Assembly: GCF_038066635.1 (NCBI RefSeq)
Contig: NZ_JBBUTI010000012.1
Span: forward strand, 84,488-148,487
Length of the DNA: 64,000 nucleotides
Origin: Ideonella margarita
Lineage (GTDB): Bacteria > Pseudomonadota > Gammaproteobacteria > Burkholderiales > Burkholderiaceae_C
Direction: 5' to 3'
Part shown: positions 51,930 to 60,957 of the stretch, in pieces
How the letters are laid out: every line of letters begins with the position of its first letter
Position numbering within the stretch: position 1 is the first letter of the stretch
Translations under genes and position numbers: made by a program
Notes under the pieces: generated by a model
Told to the model about the DNA's origin: nothing
The model's database searches: none
The model's input: the letters and a program-made list of their open reading frames with translations, nothing else

Positions 51930-53408
51930 TCAGGGCAGCTCGATCCGGCTGTCGCTGCGGCGCGCCTGCAGGGCCTGCGGCCAGGGCACCAGCACCTGGT
52001 CTTCCACGCAGTTGCTCCAGCTCGTGCCGGTGAGCTCTGGTGGCAGCTGGCGGCTGGTCTGCTGGGCTTCGCGTTCGATGCCTGCGTGGTTGAACTGCAG
52101 TGCCAGGCCGTCGTCCGTCGGGAAGGCCACCAGGTCATGTGGCACGACGGGTAAGGCCTCGCAGCGGCCGGGCAGCACGCAGCCGTGGGCCTGCAACCAG
52201 CGCTGCAGGCAGCGCCCTTCTCGACGCGGCCCCAGCGCCCGCAGCGCCGCACCCAGCAGCCCGCGGTCTGCGTCAGCACCCGGTGCGGGTGCGTTGCCGA
52301 GGTCAAGTGCAATGCTGCCGTCCAGGCGCTTGAGCGTCGCGTACCGGAAGCCGTCGGCAAAACGCACTGGCTTGCCGCTGGCCAGGTCCCACACGGGGTG
52401 GCTCTCAAAGCCTGCGCGGCTGGTGGCGCCCACGGCGCTCTGCGCCGCTTCCATCACCAGCCATCGCGTGCTGGCGTAGCGCACCCGCAAGCGGGCCTGG
52501 GCATCGCGGCCCAAGGCCTGGTTTTCAAGGGCTTCGCCGACGAGGCTGGCGGCGCGGCGGTCGACTTGCCGCTGGATTTCGGCCAGGGTGGCGGGTTCAG
52601 CGGTGGCGATCACGCGGTCCCACTCGACGCCACTGGCGGCGTGTTTCATGGCTTGCCAGCGGGTCTGGCCGCGCTGCTGCACCTCGCCTTGCGGGCGGGC
52701 GTCGCTGGCCAGCGCGGCATCAAAGAGGTCGCGCTCATCCTTCGGCGGGTTCGCTGGCGGCGGTGTGTGGACGAAGCGCGCTGGTATCGCTGCGCCGGCT
52801 GCAGAAAGCCGCACTTCCAGTGCGCCACCGGGCTGCGCGGGCACCGGGCCTTCTGGCAGCACCAGGGTGTTTGTGGCTTCGCAGTCGGGGGTGGAGCCTT
52901 CCGCACCGGTGCCATTGAACAGTGGGCACAGCGGCCAGCCGGCTGCGGCGCTGCCTGCGCGGGGCATCGGGTCGACCATCACTTCGACCATGACGCCGGG
53001 TTGCCCGGCAAGGGCGGCGCGGTACAGCACCACGCGGGGCAGCGTCACCGCCTCATCGCCGCGGCGCAGCGTGGCGCCGTCGCTGATCCACAACCAGGCG
53101 GCCTGGCCGTTCAGGGTGCCTGAGAGCACACCGCGGTGGTGCTGCAGCAATTCCAGCGCCGCGGCATGCCGGGTGGCCAGCGGCAGGGGAGCTGATCCCG
53201 CCCCGCTGCTGGGCTGTGGCGCCACGGCCTGGCTGGCCGCGACTGTGCTCGCGGACGCGGCCGCATCCGCGGCGGCTGGTGGCGCAGCGGGCTGGCACGC
53301 CGCCAACCCCAACATCAGCCCCAACATCAGCCCCAACAGCAGCCCAGCCAACACCGCCCCTGACGAGAGCCGGCGCAGCAAGCCCCGCCGGCCCAGGCTC
53401 AAGCTCAC
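51930..53408 (-). CDS. Large lipoprotein of unknown function
   Basis: A 492-residue predicted lipoprotein. It starts at GTG 53408, which overlaps the stop of the S9 peptidase (GTGA). The signal has a repeated GLMLGLMLGL core and a lipobox LAAC. Two regions are visible: one from about 85-240 with cysteines and beta-strand pattern (DGATLRRGDEAVTLPRVV), and a C-terminal part with PHDLVAFPTDDGLALQFN reminiscent of RsiV/DUF3298-type domains, though the match is weak. EVQQRGQTRWQAMKHA lies between. It is followed by 177 bases with no gene before the secreted hydrolase. Confidence 0.7.
   Translation of the reverse strand: MSLSLGRRGLLRRLSSGAVLAGLLLGLMLGLMLGLAACQPAAPPAAADAAASASTVAASQAVAPQPSSGAGSAPLPLATRHAAALELLQHHRGVLSGTLNGQAAWLWISDGATLRRGDEAVTLPRVVLYRAALAGQPGVMVEVMVDPMPRAGSAAAGWPLCPLFNGTGAEGSTPDCEATNTLVLPEGPVPAQPGGALEVRLSAAGAAIPARFVHTPPPANPPKDERDLFDAALASDARPQGEVQQRGQTRWQAMKHAASGVEWDRVIATAEPATLAEIQRQVDRRAASLVGEALENQALGRDAQARLRVRYASTRWLVMEAAQSAVGATSRAGFESHPVWDLASGKPVRFADGFRYATLKRLDGSIALDLGNAPAPGADADRGLLGAALRALGPRREGRCLQRWLQAHGCVLPGRCEALPVVPHDLVAFPTDDGLALQFNHAGIEREAQQTSRQLPPELTGTSWSNCVEDQVLVPWPQALQARRSDSRIELP
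53307..53342 (-). repeat. 12-bp tandem repeat in a signal-peptide coding region
   Basis: Two perfect copies of CCCCAACATCAG and a third with one change (plus-strand reading) encode GLMLGLMLGL in the leftward lipoprotein. Gain or loss of a unit keeps the reading frame and changes signal-peptide length by four residues. Confidence 0.8.
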
Positions 53409-55414
53409 GGCTTCAGCGTCTGCTGGATGAACATCACCGTGGCGTAGAACTGGAAGTCGGCGTTTTCCTTGCGGGCAAAGCCGTGGCCTTCGTTTTCTGC
53501 CAGCAGGTACCAGACCGGGGTGCCGTTGGCGCGCACCTTCTGCACGATCTGGTCGGCTTCCGTCCACGGCACGCGCGGGTCGTTGCGGCCCTGCACCACG
53601 AACAGCGGCTTGGTGATCTTGCCGGCATTCGTCAGCGGCGAGATGCGTTCCTGGAAGGCGCGCATCGCGGGGTCACGCTCATCGCCGTATTCCACACGGC
53701 GCAGGTCACGGCGGTAGCTTTCGGTGTTGTTCAGGAAGGTGACGAAGTGCGAGATGCCCACCACGTCAATCGCGCCTGCGATGCGGTCGCTGTAGTGGGT
53801 GGCCACGGCCAGGCTCATGTAGCCGCCGTAGCTGCCACCGCTCACCAGCACGCGGTCAGCGTCCAGCTGCGGCTGGGTCTTGATCCAGTCGAGCAGGGCG
53901 CCGATGTCCTTCACCGAGTCTTCGCGCTTGAAGCCGTTGTCCAGCGCGAGGAAGGTCTTGCCGTAGCCGGTCGAGCCGCGCACGTTCGGCCGGATGATGG
54001 CCACACCGAGCTCTTCCAGCAGGTAGTTCATGCGGCCCATGAAGCCGATGCTGGACTGGCCTTCAGGGCCGCCATGGATGTCGATGAAGACCGGGCGCTT
54101 GCCGGTGAAGCGGGCCGGCGGCTGGCTCAGCAGGCCGGAAATCTGGCGGCCGTCAAAGCTCGTCCAGCGCACCACCTGCTGCGGCGCGAAGCGGCTGGGG
54201 TCGATGCCGGGGGCGGCGCTGGCGCGGGTCCATTGCACGGCCTGGCCGGTGGATGCGTCGAGGCTGAACACCTGGCCGGGGCCGGCGCTGCTGTTCACTG
54301 CAAAGCCCAGCTCCTGGCTGCCACGGCGGAACAGCGCGCCGCCGGCGGCACCGGCGGGCAGGGTGGGGGCGGGCAGCTCCTTCAGCGTGCGCGTGTCGAG
54401 CAGGCGCAGGCGGCCGAGGCCGTCTTCGTTGCTGCGCAGCGCGGCCAGCCGGCCGTCTTTCGAGAGGCTGCCGACGCTCAGGTCCCAGTCCAGCAGGGGC
54501 TCCACGCGCTGGCGCTGGCCGGTGCTCAGGTCGACCTTGTTCAGGGCCTTGAATTCGCCGTCGCGGTCGGTCACCACCAGCAGGCTCTTGCCGTCAGGCA
54601 GGAAGCCGGCGGCGTCATAGGCGGCGGGCGTCTTGTCGCCGGCGGCGGGCAGCAGCTGGCGGCGCTGGCCGCTGGCCACATCCATCAGCCACACTTCTGA
54701 TTCATTCGCCGACACATAACGCTGCAGGGCCAGCGTGCGGTCGTCTGCCGACAGGGCGTCCACGCCCCAGCCGCCACCGGGCAGCGTGGCCACCAGCTTG
54801 CGGCCGGCGGGCTGCAGCGGGTCGGTCAGCCAGATGGTGGTGTTGACTTCGGCGCGGGTGCCGCCGGTGGCGGTGCGGTCGAGCGGCACCGCCGTCGACA
54901 CCATCTGCGCCGGCTTGCCGTGCGTCCAGGTTTGCAGGCTGTGGCGCAGGTCGGGGTCAGACAGCAGCGTCACGGCGCGGGTGGCCAGGTCGAGCCGATA
55001 CAGCTGGGCCACTTCGTTGCCACCGCTGGCGCGCTCGAACACCACATAGTTGCCGTCGTTCGGCTCATAGCTGGCGCGGGTGACGGGGTCTGCGAAGTCG
55101 GTGAGCTGCTCGGCCTCGGCCATCGGGCCGGTCAGGCGATAGATCTGCGACGTGCTGGCGCCTTGCTTGCGGTGCGCCACCAGCATTTCGCGGCGCTGCG
55201 GGTGCCAGTCAACCAGGCTGTGGCCGCGGAAATCGTTGTACTTCGCCAACGCGGCGGCCAGCGTGGCCGGGATGGGCGGAATGCCCTCGGCGCGCAGGTT
55301 GGCGTTTGGCTGGATCAGCGCGGTGGTCGGGGCAGTGGTCGGGGCGGGCGGCGCCGCGATGGTGCTGCACGCGCTGGCCATCACGGCCAGGCTGAGGACG
55401 AGGAGTTGTCGCAT
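53405..55414 (-). CDS. S9-family acylaminoacyl-peptidase-like lipoprotein
   Basis: A 669-residue serine peptidase with a lipoprotein signal (ASAC at about residue 16). The N-terminal beta-propeller contains VDWHPQRREMLVAHR and YEPNDGNYVVFERAS; the hydrolase domain has PVFIDIHGGPEGQSS, the nucleophile elbow VSGGSYGGYMSLA, the Asp loop QGRNDPRVPWTEADQIV and the His in NEGHGFARKEN. The triad is complete. It should sit in the periplasm, anchored to membrane. Its stop overlaps the start of the next lipoprotein, so the pair is coupled. The ATG at 55414 best fits the lipobox; ATG 55453 would displace it. Confidence 0.92.
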   Translation of the reverse strand: MRQLLVLSLAVMASACSTIAAPPAPTTAPTTALIQPNANLRAEGIPPIPATLAAALAKYNDFRGHSLVDWHPQRREMLVAHRKQGASTSQIYRLTGPMAEAEQLTDFADPVTRASYEPNDGNYVVFERASGGNEVAQLYRLDLATRAVTLLSDPDLRHSLQTWTHGKPAQMVSTAVPLDRTATGGTRAEVNTTIWLTDPLQPAGRKLVATLPGGGWGVDALSADDRTLALQRYVSANESEVWLMDVASGQRRQLLPAAGDKTPAAYDAAGFLPDGKSLLVVTDRDGEFKALNKVDLSTGQRQRVEPLLDWDLSVGSLSKDGRLAALRSNEDGLGRLRLLDTRTLKELPAPTLPAGAAGGALFRRGSQELGFAVNSSAGPGQVFSLDASTGQAVQWTRASAAPGIDPSRFAPQQVVRWTSFDGRQISGLLSQPPARFTGKRPVFIDIHGGPEGQSSIGFMGRMNYLLEELGVAIIRPNVRGSTGYGKTFLALDNGFKREDSVKDIGALLDWIKTQPQLDADRVLVSGGSYGGYMSLAVATHYSDRIAGAIDVVGISHFVTFLNNTESYRRDLRRVEYGDERDPAMRAFQERISPLTNAGKITKPLFVVQGRNDPRVPWTEADQIVQKVRANGTPVWYLLAENEGHGFARKENADFQFYATVMFIQQTLKP

Positions 55415-55594
55415 GGAAGGGCTTGTGGCGTTGGCGATGCGGATGAAAGGCACGGCTGGCGCGGCTGAAGGGTGTTCAGGCCGCGCGCAAGCCGAGCGTG
55501 CACTTTAGCGCTCGTTGACGCCTTCGGGATTCGCCATTGGCGAGCGTCAAGGCAGTTAGCATGCGGCCCATCCTCAGCCTTGAATGACCGCCCC

Positions 55595-56521
55595 ATGGCC
55601 GCTGCCAGCCTGCTTGCCCTGATCGATGACATCGCCACCGTGCTGGACGATGTCGCCCTGCTCACCAAAGTGGCCGCCAAGAAGACCGCCGGCGTGCTGG
55701 GTGATGACCTGGCGCTGAACGCCCAGCAGGTGGCCGGTGTGCAGGCCGACCGTGAACTGCCGGTGGTGTGGGCGGTGTGCAAGGGCTCCTTGGTCAACAA
55801 GGCCATCCTGGTGCCCGCGGCCATGCTCATCAGCGCGTTTGCGCCCTGGCTCATCACGCCGCTGTTGATGGTGGGCGGCGCCTTCCTGTGTTTTGAAGGC
55901 GTGGAAAAGTTGGCCCACCGCTGGTTGCATCCGGCGGACGAGGACGACGCGCACCACGCGGAATTGACCCGCGCCCTGGCCGACCCGGAGGTGGATCTGG
56001 TGGCGCTGGAGAGCGACAAGATCAAGGGCGCCATCCGCACCGACTTCATCTTGTCGGCCGAGATCATCGCGATCGCGTTGGGCACTGTGGCTTCGCAGCC
56101 CTTGTCGACGCAAGCCGGCGTGCTGACGCTCGTGGCCGTGGTGATGACGGTGGGCGTTTACGGCCTGGTGGCGGGCATCGTGAAGATGGACGACGCCGGC
56201 CTTTACCTCTGCCGCCAAACGGGTGAGGGCGCTGGCACGCGCCTGGGTCGCTCACTCGGCCGGGTGCTGCTGAGTGCCGCGCCCAAGCTGATGAAGTTGC
56301 TGGCAGTGGCCGGCACGGCCGCGATGTTCCTGGTGGGCGGCGGCATTCTGGTGCACGGCTGGCCCTGGCTGCACCACGGCATTGAGGCGCTGCTGGTGGC
56401 CGTGCCCGCGCTGCTGCACGGTCCTGCCGGACTGCTGGCTGATGCTGTGGTGGGCATCGTGGCAGGCGCCGTGGTGCTGGGCGGCGTGCTGGGCGTTCAG
56501 CGCCTGCGCGGCAGCCACTGA
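55595..56521 (+). CDS. DUF808 family integral membrane protein (YedI-like)
   Basis: A 308-residue inner-membrane protein of the DUF808 family. The N-terminus LLALIDDIATVLDDVALLTKVAAKKTAGVLGDDLALNAQ is highly characteristic (two short parts of it: DDIATVLDDVAL and KKTAGVLGDDLA). Six to eight hydrophobic segments follow, with KIKGAIRTDFILSAEI in the centre. Function unknown. ATG 55595 is chosen since it directly precedes the conserved start; the frame upstream is open from 55472 but unlike the family. Confidence 0.88.
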   Translation: MAAASLLALIDDIATVLDDVALLTKVAAKKTAGVLGDDLALNAQQVAGVQADRELPVVWAVCKGSLVNKAILVPAAMLISAFAPWLITPLLMVGGAFLCFEGVEKLAHRWLHPADEDDAHHAELTRALADPEVDLVALESDKIKGAIRTDFILSAEIIAIALGTVASQPLSTQAGVLTLVAVVMTVGVYGLVAGIVKMDDAGLYLCRQTGEGAGTRLGRSLGRVLLSAAPKLMKLLAVAGTAAMFLVGGGILVHGWPWLHHGIEALLVAVPALLHGPAGLLADAVVGIVAGAVVLGGVLGVQRLRGSH

Positions 56522-56574
56522 ACGGGTGACCAAGTAGCGCCAGGCACTGAGTTGTCAGCGGCTGGCTGAAGGCC

Positions 56575-57381
56575 TCACAGGCCCTTCATCCAGCCCAGTC
56601 CGCTGCTGGTGCCGCCAGGCACCGCGCCCCGCGCCGGGCGGTATTCGCAGCCCACCCAGCCGTCCCACTGGCCGGCGGCGGTCAGCTCATCGATCACCTG
56701 GAACAGGTAGGGGTGGTGCAGCTCGCCCATGTCGGGCTCATGGCGCTGCGGCACACCGGCAATCTGCAGGTGGGCGACGCGACCGGTGGGCAGGTACTGG
56801 CGCAATTTCATGGCCACGTCGCCTTCCACGATCTGGCAGTGGTACAGGTCCATCTGAACCTTCAGGTTCGGCGCGCCGATGGCCTGAACGATGCGGTGCG
56901 CCTCGTCTTGCCGGTTCAGGAAGAAGCCGGGAATGTCGCGGGTGTTGATCGGCTCGATCAGCACCTGCCGGCCGGCGTCCTGGGCGGCTTCGGCGGCCCA
57001 GGCCAGGTTGGCCTCGTAGGTGGCTTGCAGCGCGGCGCGCTCAACGCCTGCGGGGGCCAGGCCGGCCATCACATGGATGCGCGGGCATTGCAGCGCGTCG
57101 GCATAAGCCAGCGCCTGCGCAAAGCCGGCGCGGAACTCGGCCTCGCGGCCCGGCAGGCAAGCCAGCCCGCGCTCGCCGGCGTCCCAATCACCCGGGGGCG
57201 CGTTGAACAGCACCTGCTGCAAGCCATTGCCTTGCAGACGCGCGGCGATGTCTGCGGCTTCAAACGCGTAGGGGAACAGGTATTCAACGGCCTTGAAGCC
57301 ATCGGCCGCAGCGGCGGCGAAGCGGTCAAGAAAGGCATGCTCGTTGTAGAGCATGCTGAGGTTGGCGGCGAAACGGGGCAT
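56575..57381 (-). CDS. otnI: 2-oxo-tetronate isomerase OtnI (hydroxypyruvate isomerase family)
   Basis: A 268-residue TIM-barrel isomerase that converts 2-oxo-tetronate to 3-oxo-tetronate. Metal ligands are visible in VLIEPINTRDIPGFFL (Glu), VQMDLYHCQIVEGD (Asp, His), HLQIAGVPQRHEPDMGE and GWVGCEYRP (Glu). These match hydroxypyruvate isomerase, from which OtnI was reassigned by its gene neighbours. It is the third gene of the otnK-otnC-otnI unit, 30 bases after otnC. In this context OtnI is the best call; Hyi activity would be an alternative. Confidence 0.92.
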   Translation of the reverse strand: MPRFAANLSMLYNEHAFLDRFAAAAADGFKAVEYLFPYAFEAADIAARLQGNGLQQVLFNAPPGDWDAGERGLACLPGREAEFRAGFAQALAYADALQCPRIHVMAGLAPAGVERAALQATYEANLAWAAEAAQDAGRQVLIEPINTRDIPGFFLNRQDEAHRIVQAIGAPNLKVQMDLYHCQIVEGDVAMKLRQYLPTGRVAHLQIAGVPQRHEPDMGELHHPYLFQVIDELTAAGQWDGWVGCEYRPARGAVPGGTSSGLGWMKGL

Positions 57382-57411
57382 GGCGGTTTTCTCGTCAGGG
57401 GTTGGAGGCGT

Positions 57412-58065
57412 TCACCAGCGGGCGCCGAAGGTGTTACGCAATTCTGCAATGGCGGCTTCGGGCAGCGGAGCGGCCCGGGTCATCAGCCAGAGGCGGGCGG
57501 TTTCTTCCAGCTCTTCCAGCACCGCGCTGGCCTCGGCCGGGCTGCGGTGCCATACGTTCGGGCCGAGCCGCGCCAGCATCACGGCGCGCAGCGGTGTTCC
57601 GGCCGCCTGCGCCCGGCTGATGGCCTGGGCCACCAGGTCGGCAACGGCGGGGTCACCCGGCCGGTGGTAGGGCAGCAGGGGCACGTGGCCCACCTTCATC
57701 ACGAAGTACGGGGTGATGGGCGGCAGCAGGTCGTCGAGCGGGCCCTCGGCCTGCAGGCTCAGCGCCACCAGGTGGGTGGCGTGGGTGTGGATGACGCAGC
57801 CGGCTTCAGGCTCGGCGGCGTAGATGCTGCGGTGCAGGGTCAGCGTCTTGGAGGCGCGGTCACCACTCAATTGCTCACCCGCTTCGTTCACCTCGGCCAG
57901 GCGGGCGGGTTCCAGCGTGCCCAGGCAGGCGTCGGTCGGGGTGATGAGAAAGCCGCCGCCGGGCAGCCGAACGCTGATGTTGCCGGCGCTGGCATGCACA
58001 TAACCGCGCTGATGGAGCGAGGCACCGACGCGGCAGATTTCTTCGCGCAGGTCGGCGTGGTTCAT
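57412..58065 (-). CDS. otnC: 3-oxo-tetronate 4-phosphate decarboxylase OtnC (class II aldolase)
   Basis: A 217-residue class II aldolase-like enzyme that decarboxylates 3-oxo-tetronate 4-phosphate to dihydroxyacetone phosphate. The phosphate-binding segment is HASAGNISVR (24-33), zinc ligands HTH at 93-95 in VIHTHATHL, and the third His near 152 in YHRPGDP. The start codon overlaps the stop of otnK (ATGA). Class II aldolases include fuculose-phosphate aldolase; location with a DUF1537 kinase and OtnI gives the assignment. Confidence 0.92.
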   Translation of the reverse strand: MNHADLREEICRVGASLHQRGYVHASAGNISVRLPGGGFLITPTDACLGTLEPARLAEVNEAGEQLSGDRASKTLTLHRSIYAAEPEAGCVIHTHATHLVALSLQAEGPLDDLLPPITPYFVMKVGHVPLLPYHRPGDPAVADLVAQAISRAQAAGTPLRAVMLARLGPNVWHRSPAEASAVLEELEETARLWLMTRAAPLPEAAIAELRNTFGARW

Positions 58066-59348
58066 GCGGGCACCTGCGTTGTGGACATCTGGGTGAATGC
58101 CTTGGTGAAAAAGTCCGTCGTGCCGAAGTTGCCCGACTTCAGCGTGATGTGCAGCCCCTCCGGCGCCAGCGCCGACTGGCCGTGGCACCAAGGCACGCCC
58201 GGGTCGATCTGCGCGCCGATGCGCAGCTGCGCCAGGCCCAGTGCCTGCACGCAGGCGCCCGAGGTTTCGCCACCTGCCACCACCAGCTGGCGCACGCCGC
58301 GCTCGACCAGGCCGCGTGCGACCTGTGCGATGGTGTGCTCCACCATCGCGCCCGCGGCGGCCACGCCGAGGCGGCCCTGTATGGCCTGCACGGCCGAGGG
58401 CTCGGCGGTGGAATACACCAGCACCGGGCCGGCCGCCAGGCGTGCGGTGGCCCAGCTCAGTGCTTCGGCCACCACGTCATCACCGCTGGCGATGCGCAGC
58501 GGGTCAATCGCCAGCGCCTGCCCGCCCTGGGCGATGAAATGCGCCACCTGGGCGTTGGTGGCCACCGAGCAGCTGCCCGACACGATGGCGCGCAGGCCTT
58601 GGGCGGCCGGCAGCGCCGAGGTTTGTGAGGACGGCGCCAGCCCGAAGTTGCCTGGCAGGCCAATGGCCACGCCGGAGCCGGCGGTGAGCAGCGGCAGGCC
58701 TTTCAGGGCCGGGGCCATGCGCATCAGGTCGTCATTGCTGACGGCATCCACGATGGCCATGCCCACGCCCTCGGCCTTCAGAGCCTCGATGCGGTCGCGG
58801 ATGGCGGCTTCGCCCCGGGCCACCACGGTGTGGTCAATCAAGCCCACCTTGCGGCGGGTTTGGGCTTGCAGCACCCGCACCAGATTCGGGTCGGTCATCG
58901 GCGTGAGCGGGTGGTGCTGCATGCCGCTTTCGTTCAGCAGCACGTCACCGGCAAACAGGTAGCCCTTGAAGACGGTGCGCTTGTTGTCCGGGAAGGCCGG
59001 TGTGGCGATGGTGAAGCTGGTGCCCAGCGCGTCCATGAGCGCATCTGTCACCGGCCCGATGTTGCCTTCGGCGGTGCTGTCGAAGGTGGAGCAGTACTTG
59101 AAGTAGATCTGCTGCACGCCCTGGGCCTGCAGCCAGCGCAAGGCCTCCAGCGACTGCGCGATGGCCTCTTGCGCCGGCACGGTGCGTGACTTGAGGGCCA
59201 CCACCACGGCATCCGCGTCGGTGTTCAGCGGCTCGGTGGGCACGCCGATGGTCTGCACCGTGCGCATGCCGTTGCGCACGAGGTTGTTGGCCAGGTCGGT
59301 GGCGCCGGTGAAGTCGTCGGCGATGCAGCCGAGCAGGGGACGGGACAT
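58062..59348 (-). CDS. otnK: 3-oxo-tetronate kinase OtnK (four-carbon acid sugar kinase, DUF1537)
   Basis: A 428-residue acid-sugar kinase that phosphorylates 3-oxo-tetronate at C4. The N-terminal domain starts LLGCIADDFTGATDLANNL with the catalytic DD (11-12), followed by KYCSTFDSTAEGNIGPV and TPAFPDNKRTV. The C-terminal nucleotide domain has VVAGGETSGACVQALGL and GAQIDPGVPW. These are the family hallmarks described for DUF1537. It is first in the leftward otnK-otnC-otnI operon. Its promoter lies in the 171-base gap shared with lacI, which contains the paired operator. Confidence 0.94.
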   Translation of the reverse strand: MSRPLLGCIADDFTGATDLANNLVRNGMRTVQTIGVPTEPLNTDADAVVVALKSRTVPAQEAIAQSLEALRWLQAQGVQQIYFKYCSTFDSTAEGNIGPVTDALMDALGTSFTIATPAFPDNKRTVFKGYLFAGDVLLNESGMQHHPLTPMTDPNLVRVLQAQTRRKVGLIDHTVVARGEAAIRDRIEALKAEGVGMAIVDAVSNDDLMRMAPALKGLPLLTAGSGVAIGLPGNFGLAPSSQTSALPAAQGLRAIVSGSCSVATNAQVAHFIAQGGQALAIDPLRIASGDDVVAEALSWATARLAAGPVLVYSTAEPSAVQAIQGRLGVAAAGAMVEHTIAQVARGLVERGVRQLVVAGGETSGACVQALGLAQLRIGAQIDPGVPWCHGQSALAPEGLHITLKSGNFGTTDFFTKAFTQMSTTQVPA

Positions 59349-59369
59349 GAGCGAGCTCTCCGGGTCTGA

Positions 59370-59418
59370 TGTTTGCGCTAACAATTGTGCCATTGTGCGA
59401 TCATTGTTAGCGCAACCA
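59370..59418. promoter_or_regulatory. Paired LacI-type operators, otnK/lacI divergent promoter
   Basis: A 13-bp perfect inverted repeat: TTGCGCTAACAAT (59373-59385) and ATTGTTAGCGCAA (59403-59415). Each arm is itself a near-palindrome around GCGC (TGTTTGCGCTAACA and TGTTAGCGCAACCA), the shape of a LacI-family operator. Centres are 35 bp apart, compatible with two dimers side by side. The stretch is strikingly AT-rich for this genome. Confidence 0.75.
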
Positions 59419-59519
59419 GACTCGTGTAAACCCGGGCCGCGCCCCGTGACAGCCCACCGGGGCGGCTATGCTCGCCCCTTGGCCGCAGCCCACTGCGGCG
59501 TCTGCCTTCCCAGCCAACG

Positions 59520-60554
59520 ATGAACCAGAACGACCCGACCCAGGAATTGAGCGATGTTGGCGGCGGCGTGACGCTGCAGGAGGTGGCGCAGCTCGCGGGC
59601 GTCAGCAGCATGACCGTGTCGCGCGTGCTGCACGCCCATGCCAATGTGTCTGAGCAGACGCGCAGCAAGGTGCAGGCCGCCATCGCGCAGCTGGGCTACG
59701 TGCCCAACCGGCTGGCCGGTGCGCTGGCCACGGCGAAGACGCGCCTGATGGTCGTCATCGTGCCCTCGCTCAGCAACATCGTGTTCCCCGAGGTGCTGCG
59801 CGGCGCCAACCAGCGGTTCGAGGCGGCGGGTTACCAGGCCGTGATCGGCGTGAGTGACTACGACCAGCAGAAGGAAGAGCAGCTGATCGAGGCGATGCAG
59901 TCTTGGCGGCCTTCGGGCTGGATCGTGGCGGGGCTGGAGCACACGCCGCGCGCCCGCCAGATGCTGCGCGAAGCGCGCAGCCCGGTGGTGGAAGTGATGG
60001 ACATGGACGGTGACCCCATCGACATGGCCGTGGGCTTCTCGAACCTGCAGGCCGGGCGCGACATGGGCCGCTTCCTGGCCCGTGGCGGGCGGCGGCGCAT
60101 CGGTTATGTGGGCGGCCACCTCGACCGCGACCTGCGCGCAGCCAAGCGGCTGCAAGGCTTCAACGAGGCGCTGGCCGAGCATGGCCTGGCGCTGCATGGC
60201 CAGCACTCGGCCGACGAGCCTTCGTCGCTGTTGCTGGGCCGCACCGGCCTGGCCGCGCTGCTGGAACAGCACCCCGACCTGGACGCCGTGTATTTCTCGA
60301 ACGACGACATGGCCGTGGGCGGCCTGATGCACTGCATCGCCGCCGGCATCGACGTGCCGGGCAAGCTGGCGCTGGCGGGCTTCAACGGCCTGCAGATTGG
60401 CGAGGCCGTGCCCAAGCGCCTCACCACCATCCGCTCACCGCGGTTCGAGATCGGTGAGCGCGCGGCCGATCACATCCTCGCGCGGCTGCAGGGCAAGCAG
60501 CCGCAGTCGCGCGATGACATGGGCTACGAGTTCGTGACGGGCCAGACGGCCTGA
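59520..60554 (+). CDS. LacI-family transcriptional regulator of tetronate catabolism
   Basis: A 344-residue LacI/GalR-family repressor. The HTH lies at 18-40 (TLQEVAQLAGVSSMTVSRVL), the hinge at about 60-72 (YVPNRLAGALATAKT), and the periplasmic-binding-protein-like core at 75-340, with LQAGRDMGRFLARGG and YFSNDDMAVGGLMHCIA in the canonical places. The effector is probably an acid sugar or pathway intermediate. It is divergent from otnK with paired operators between, and a near-copy of these lies before ltnD, so it likely controls both units and itself. Confidence 0.95.
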   Translation: MNQNDPTQELSDVGGGVTLQEVAQLAGVSSMTVSRVLHAHANVSEQTRSKVQAAIAQLGYVPNRLAGALATAKTRLMVVIVPSLSNIVFPEVLRGANQRFEAAGYQAVIGVSDYDQQKEEQLIEAMQSWRPSGWIVAGLEHTPRARQMLREARSPVVEVMDMDGDPIDMAVGFSNLQAGRDMGRFLARGGRRRIGYVGGHLDRDLRAAKRLQGFNEALAEHGLALHGQHSADEPSSLLLGRTGLAALLEQHPDLDAVYFSNDDMAVGGLMHCIAAGIDVPGKLALAGFNGLQIGEAVPKRLTTIRSPRFEIGERAADHILARLQGKQPQSRDDMGYEFVTGQTA

Positions 60555-60567
60555 GGCTGAGTCTTCT

Positions 60568-60957
60568 TCAGACGCGGAAGATCGCGCAGAGCTTGTTGCC
60601 GTCCGGGTCACGCACGTAAGCGAGGTGCAGTGCACCCATCGCCCCGGCGCGCAGGCCCGGAGGGTCTTCAATCGACACGCCGCCGTGCGCCACGGCCACA
60701 TCGTGGAAGGCCTTGACCTGCTCGGCTGAGTCGCACTTGAAGCCGATGGTGGCGCCGTTCGCGGAGGTGGCGGGCTCGTTGTTGATCGGCTCGCTCAGGC
60801 CGAAGGTGCTGCCGTTGTGGCGGTAGAACAGGCGCACATGGCCGCTGGCGGCCACATTGCGGATCGGCTCACCGGCGCCGAGCACGCCGAGCACGGCGTC
60901 GTAGAAAGCCTTGGATCGCTCGATGTCGTTCGAGCCCAGCATGACGTGGTTCAGCAT
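60568..60957 (-). CDS. VOC-family glyoxalase/bleomycin-resistance-like protein
   Basis: A 129-residue vicinal-oxygen-chelate protein: MLNHVMLGSNDIERSKAFYD begins the first beta-alpha-beta-beta-beta unit and LAYVRDPDGNKLCAIFRV ends the second. Potential metal ligands are H4, and a Glu/His in the second half. Small VOC proteins of this type have many activities; nothing ties it to acid-sugar catabolism other than place. It is convergent with lacI, separated by 13 bases, inserted between it and ltnD. Confidence 0.88.
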   Translation of the reverse strand: MLNHVMLGSNDIERSKAFYDAVLGVLGAGEPIRNVAASGHVRLFYRHNGSTFGLSEPINNEPATSANGATIGFKCDSAEQVKAFHDVAVAHGGVSIEDPPGLRAGAMGALHLAYVRDPDGNKLCAIFRV

